Shown: in pieces, positions 48,124 through 51,381 of the stretch
How positions within the stretch are numbered: the first letter of the stretch is position 1
Layout: each line of letters starts with the position of its first letter
Origin: a virus
DNA: 51,381 nucleotides
Strand: one strand, 5' to 3'
IMG/VR virus record: IMGVR_UViG_3300019360_000016
Span: 1-51,381 of that record
Notes under the pieces: model-generated
The model's input: the letters and a program-made list of their open reading frames with translations, nothing else
Databases searched by the model: none
What the model was told of the DNA's origin: nothing
Position numbers and translations under genes: made by a program

Positions 48124-49219
48124 TGGTGGGCCCCGTTTGCGGTTTCGGTTTCGACTGACTCCGTGACGGCGACGGCTGCTGTGACTGCTGTTGAGGTTGG
48201 TCGGTTTCGGGTGGCGGTTTGTCGAATGCTGCGAACCGACTTTGGGCCTTCCGCTGCAACTCCGCCATTTCCTGCATCTTCTGCGACTCCTTCACCATCA
48301 CCGCCTGCTTACGGAGAGTGAAGGACTCCGGGACTCCGTTCGGGGCCTCCACTCCCACCGGATAGGCGTCGTGGTGCAGGTAGGTGTGACGCCGGATTTC
48401 TGGACGCACTTCCTCATCCAATCCGTATTTGCGTATGTCGGCGGGCGGCAATGTGTCCCCGTAGAATCCGTCAAACCACTCCTTGATGATCGGAAGCTGT
48501 TCGGGATTGTCAGTCAGGTCGGATTCCAGTCCGGGGTCCACCGCCCACCCCTGACTCAGATATTCCTGCTTCAACTTCTGGTAGCCCTCCCGGTCTTGTG
48601 AATACTGGGCGACAGCGAGTTGACGGGCAAGGTCTGCCGGAAAAACGGTCTCCCCGTAACCGTTAGGGGAGTGGCCTTGGATAATTTTGCCGAACGTGTG
48701 CAACATCCACGCATTCGACGAATCCTCAATCCGGAAACTGTTGGGGATCGGTTTCAGGTAGGCGAGTGTTTTCCGAACGTCCTCCGATAAGTCGATGAGG
48801 GGTTCGATGTAGGGTTTGAACTGCTTGTGGCCAGACAACTCGTGTACCACCGTACTGAGTGACTGGTGTAATGCCTGCCCCATCATTTGAGCCGACAGCA
48901 ACCTCAATCCGTCCCCGTAAGGGTTCCCTTCGGCATGGACTGATGTGGGGTCCTCGAACAGCCGCTTCGCATTCTCATCCGGGAACATCTTGGAGAGGAT
49001 GGCCGTTTTCAGTTGCTCCAGCCTGGGCGGAATGCTCCCGGTCCCAACACTATCCGCCACCATGCGGTGCTCCGACATGGCTCCCATTATTACTGCTGGT
49101 AGGCCGGTCAGAGCAGAATCATAGGCGGCTTTCACCGACTTCAGAGCCCTCCGGTTGTGGAGGTCCTGCCCTAACGCCTTCTCGTAGCCACCGATCACCT
49201 TGTTGATGTTATCGAACAT
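48116..49219 (-). CDS. Internal virion protein, Pro/Gln-rich tail
   Basis: 367 residues starting MFDNINKVIGGYEKALGQDL, helical, with TVVHELSGHKQF (not an HExxH site) and a low-complexity tail rich in Pro, Gln and Ser from about residue 335. GGAG precedes the ATG, which overlaps the upstream gene's end by 11 bases. In the ejection-protein series. Confidence 0.7.
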   Translation of the reverse strand: MFDNINKVIGGYEKALGQDLHNRRALKSVKAAYDSALTGLPAVIMGAMSEHRMVADSVGTGSIPPRLEQLKTAILSKMFPDENAKRLFEDPTSVHAEGNPYGDGLRLLSAQMMGQALHQSLSTVVHELSGHKQFKPYIEPLIDLSEDVRKTLAYLKPIPNSFRIEDSSNAWMLHTFGKIIQGHSPNGYGETVFPADLARQLAVAQYSQDREGYQKLKQEYLSQGWAVDPGLESDLTDNPEQLPIIKEWFDGFYGDTLPPADIRKYGLDEEVRPEIRRHTYLHHDAYPVGVEAPNGVPESFTLRKQAVMVKESQKMQEMAELQRKAQSRFAAFDKPPPETDQPQQQSQQPSPSRSQSKPKPQTGPTNG

Positions 49220-50138
49220 TCGATTGCTCCGCCGGTTGGGTGGTCGGGGGTCTCAGTTGGGACATCTTACTGTTGCGGACCATGTTGTAGGCTTCGTCGT
49301 AGACTTTCATCATTTGGCCCAGAAACGCCGCCCACCCAGCCAGTGTCCCAAACGTGTACATTGTGTTTTGGGCTGCTTGCTCCCTCTGGGCAACGAGGAG
49401 TTGAGCCTCGTGAGCCAACGCCATGCTGGACTTATCCGGGTAGGGGTCCGGGCCCTGAATCCTCTCAATCATATCCGGAATGGCGGGTAGTCCTCCGAAT
49501 GCTCCCCCGGTCATGGTGGGAATGGTACGGATACCTTTTACCCCATTGTATGGGGAGGTGACGAAGTTGTTGTTGGTGGGGTCCATTGGGTTGAAGTTGG
49601 GAGCCGTCACCGTTGGCCCCAGCATCGACTCTGTCTCTTTGACCGCCTTCCAGTAGTCCGGGTTTTCGAGCCCCGTCCGCCACGGAGACACACCTTCGGC
49701 GGGTGGGCCCATTACGTTCGGATCGGCTCCGGCAACGCCCGACACCAATCCTTTGAATTGCTCCTTGCGGGTCCGTTCCTCTAACGCCCTCGCATGGAGG
49801 TAACTGTAGGTGCCCAACTCCAGTATCCGCCAAATACGCTGAGTGGGTGTGATTTTCTCGGAGGGCATTTCGGCCCCCATAGCCTGATCGCCCGCGGCCC
49901 GGCGTTTGGCGAACACCTTGTCGGCTTCCTCCATGCGGACACGGGACTGATTCTCCGGAGTGTTGGCCCTGAAACTTTCCGCCTGGGCTCTGGCTAAATC
50001 TATGCCCGCTTTGCGTTCCTCCTCGGCGTGGGGATCATAGTTGAACCCCACACTGGTTCCGGGTTCGTCAGAGCTCCCACCTCGACTTACTTGGAACCCG
50101 CCCCCGTAACCGCCCTGTCCCAATACTTTCACCGGCAT
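49209..50138 (-). CDS. Internal virion protein
   Basis: 309 residues. Gly-rich start (MPVKVLGQGGYGGGFQVS), helical middle, Pro-rich loops, and a C-terminal helix with partial hydrophobic character (YTFGTLAGWAAFLGQMMKVY). Second gene of the series driven from the 51330 promoter. No motif recognised. Confidence 0.7.
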   Translation of the reverse strand: MPVKVLGQGGYGGGFQVSRGGSSDEPGTSVGFNYDPHAEEERKAGIDLARAQAESFRANTPENQSRVRMEEADKVFAKRRAAGDQAMGAEMPSEKITPTQRIWRILELGTYSYLHARALEERTRKEQFKGLVSGVAGADPNVMGPPAEGVSPWRTGLENPDYWKAVKETESMLGPTVTAPNFNPMDPTNNNFVTSPYNGVKGIRTIPTMTGGAFGGLPAIPDMIERIQGPDPYPDKSSMALAHEAQLLVAQREQAAQNTMYTFGTLAGWAAFLGQMMKVYDEAYNMVRNSKMSQLRPPTTQPAEQSNVR

Positions 50139-50146
50139 AGTTCACC

Positions 50147-51295
50147 TTATGTGATCATGATGTTCCCGCCGGTCCCGGCGACAGTGGCCCCGAATCCAAA
50201 GCCGCGACGGCCACCTCCACCGCCCCCACCGGAGCCTGCCGCAGCCGCGATGGAATCATTGGCTATGCGGCTAAATCCGGGAACCGTAAACGACCACTCC
50301 GACAACATCCCGGCACTAGAAAACAATCCTTGAGTGAGAAGGCTTTCCGCACCGAGTTGGATGTTAGCGTCAGTAGCCTCGTGTTGGTAGTCGATGGCGG
50401 CGGCATCCGCGTCAATCATGTTCAGGTTGTTGGCCATAGCAAATGCGGCGGAATTAGCATTGTTGAACGCCTCAAACCGGCTCTTGGCGAAATCAGACCG
50501 CAATACACCCATCGCTACCGCCATGCGGGTATTCGCGTCTTGTTCGACGGAGGAGGCTTCAGTAATCGCCCGCACACCTGCAATTCCGAGGTTCGCTTCG
50601 GTGTCTGCCAATCTCGCATGAGTGTCGGCCACCCGGTCCTCGTAGGTGTTCCAGGCTTGCCTGGCAGTTACCGCCGTCTGCTGGGCATACCGCATTTGAT
50701 ACTTGTTCTTCATCTCCATAGCCTGCGGCGATCCTGGCTTAAATCCGGCCGCAGAGAGTTCATCCATGCCTTCCTGGACCATACTCTCCGCTAATTCGTC
50801 GTTGGCGGCACGGTACGACTGGACCTCCGCACTCACATTGTTCTGGAGGGCCTCGATTGTTGCCTGCTTACTGGCGGCAAAACGGTTATTCACGTCCTGC
50901 ACCATGCTGCGAGTGGCGGCTGTGTGGGCTGCCCCGGCAACTCTGATCCGATCCGCTTCCGTTTCCGACTTGCTCAACGCCTGTGAGGATTCCAGTTGGA
51001 AATCCTCCAAGGATTTTCGGACACCGAAAAACGGAGAATCTGGAGCCGCCCCCTGAAAGTCGGCCGCACCCGCTCCCCTCTGGCGGTTCCGTTCGTTGAT
51101 GGGGTTGAAAATCGCCTGTCCCCGCTCCTTCAGGCCACGACCAACCTGCTGAGCCGCTGCTGCCCGACTCGGCAGACCGGTATCCAACCGCAGTAACCCG
51201 CCCAGTTGGGTAAGTTGTTCCAGGATGGATGCAAAGCCTTCAGCACCCCCCTGGAGTGTCCCGGCAGCGGCCTGTAGTGTTGTCCCATAACCCAT
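50147..51295 (-). CDS. Internal virion protein, long coiled coil
   Basis: 382 residues, very Ala-rich and helical (about 80-300: SKSETEADRIRVAGAAHTAA; ADTHARLADTEANLGIAGVR), with a Gly-rich end (seven or more Gly then RRGFGFGATVAG). AAGGA lies nine bases before ATG 51295. First gene after the 51330 promoter; on a circular map it follows the nozzle-like gene, where T7 gp14-like proteins sit. Confidence 0.72.
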   Translation of the reverse strand: MGYGTTLQAAAGTLQGGAEGFASILEQLTQLGGLLRLDTGLPSRAAAAQQVGRGLKERGQAIFNPINERNRQRGAGAADFQGAAPDSPFFGVRKSLEDFQLESSQALSKSETEADRIRVAGAAHTAATRSMVQDVNNRFAASKQATIEALQNNVSAEVQSYRAANDELAESMVQEGMDELSAAGFKPGSPQAMEMKNKYQMRYAQQTAVTARQAWNTYEDRVADTHARLADTEANLGIAGVRAITEASSVEQDANTRMAVAMGVLRSDFAKSRFEAFNNANSAAFAMANNLNMIDADAAAIDYQHEATDANIQLGAESLLTQGLFSSAGMLSEWSFTVPGFSRIANDSIAAAAGSGGGGGGGRRGFGFGATVAGTGGNIMIT

Positions 51296-51329
51296 GACAT
51301 CTGTTCCTTCTGGGGCCTACCAGTCCCCC

Positions 51330-51359
51330 ATTATACCATATTTGTAGGGTTAAGTCGAA
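51330..51359 (-). promoter_or_regulatory. Promoter for the internal virion protein genes
   Basis: Minus-strand TTCGAC (51359-51354), 18 bases, TATAAT (51335-51330), followed by a short leader and the 51295 start. Lies between the end of the nozzle-like gene (on a circular map) and the ejection genes. Confidence 0.7.
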
Positions 51360-51381
51360 TGCACCGACTGGTTGGGGTTAA

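Noticed and set aside
48116-49219. Metallopeptidase motif in VVHELSGH
   Set aside because: Spacing is HExxxH, not HExxH, and the protein otherwise looks structural.
1-51381. CRISPR array, insertion sequence, integrase or attachment site
   Set aside because: No regular repeat-spacer array, transposase or recombinase motifs found; repeats in 15.7-16.6 kb are irregular.

Overview
The window reads as the essentially complete genome of a virulent tailed bacteriophage of podovirus type (Caudoviricetes). Nearly every gene is on the minus strand, so the plus strand as given is the antisense of the phage. Recognisable modules are large terminase, portal, scaffold, major capsid protein, a T7-like run of connector, nozzle and internal virion (ejection) proteins, and a replication set: family A DNA polymerase fused to a family-4 uracil-DNA glycosylase, SF3 primase-helicase, RecA-like ATPase, ssDNA-binding-like protein, RecB/Cas4-like nuclease and ERCC4 nuclease. 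I saw no integrase, excisionase, lysogeny repressor, insertion sequence or CRISPR array. Promoters resemble sigma-70 sites (TTGCA, 17-18 bp, TATAAT) and starts are preceded by GGAG/AAGGA, so the host is an ordinary bacterium that I cannot name.

The ends appear to join. The gene running off base 1 on the minus strand would end with one more codon and a TAA if base 1 is joined to base 51381. A promoter follows, then the ejection-protein genes at the right end. On a circular map, the late block runs from 15431 leftwards through base 1 and on from 51381 to 40183. The early and middle block runs from 39706 leftwards to 16801. The only plus-strand gene (39767-40186) lies between them, fired by a promoter overlapping the early minus-strand promoter. 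A 1.37-kb non-coding region (15432-16800), rich in direct and inverted repeats, separates the end of the early block from the start of the late block and is the best origin candidate.

The early block, in transcription order: beta-helix protein, UDG-polymerase fusion, membrane protein, GroES-like protein, ERCC4 nuclease, RecB-like nuclease, ATPase, ssDNA-binding-like protein, several small proteins, DatZ-like HD phosphohydrolase, MazZ-like (DUF5664) nucleotide pyrophosphohydrolase, D5 primase-helicase, a cluster of tiny membrane peptides, two structured RNAs, a ubiquitin-like conjugation cassette, a secreted PKD-fold protein, three tandem copies of an uncharacterised phage family, more micropeptides, and a compositionally distinct three-gene island next to the repeats.

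The most exciting part is the cassette at 23736-26721: a beta-grasp ubiquitin-like protein, a protein with a possible E2-like half and a 19-cysteine zinc-binding half, a JAMM isopeptidase and an E1/ThiF-like activating enzyme. They are consecutive, overlapping genes on one strand. This is the parts list of a ubiquitin-like conjugation system, carried by a virus. Second is a nucleotide-pool module typical of 2-aminoadenine phages (DatZ-like plus MazZ-like) but without PurZ, together with the glycosylase-polymerase fusion.
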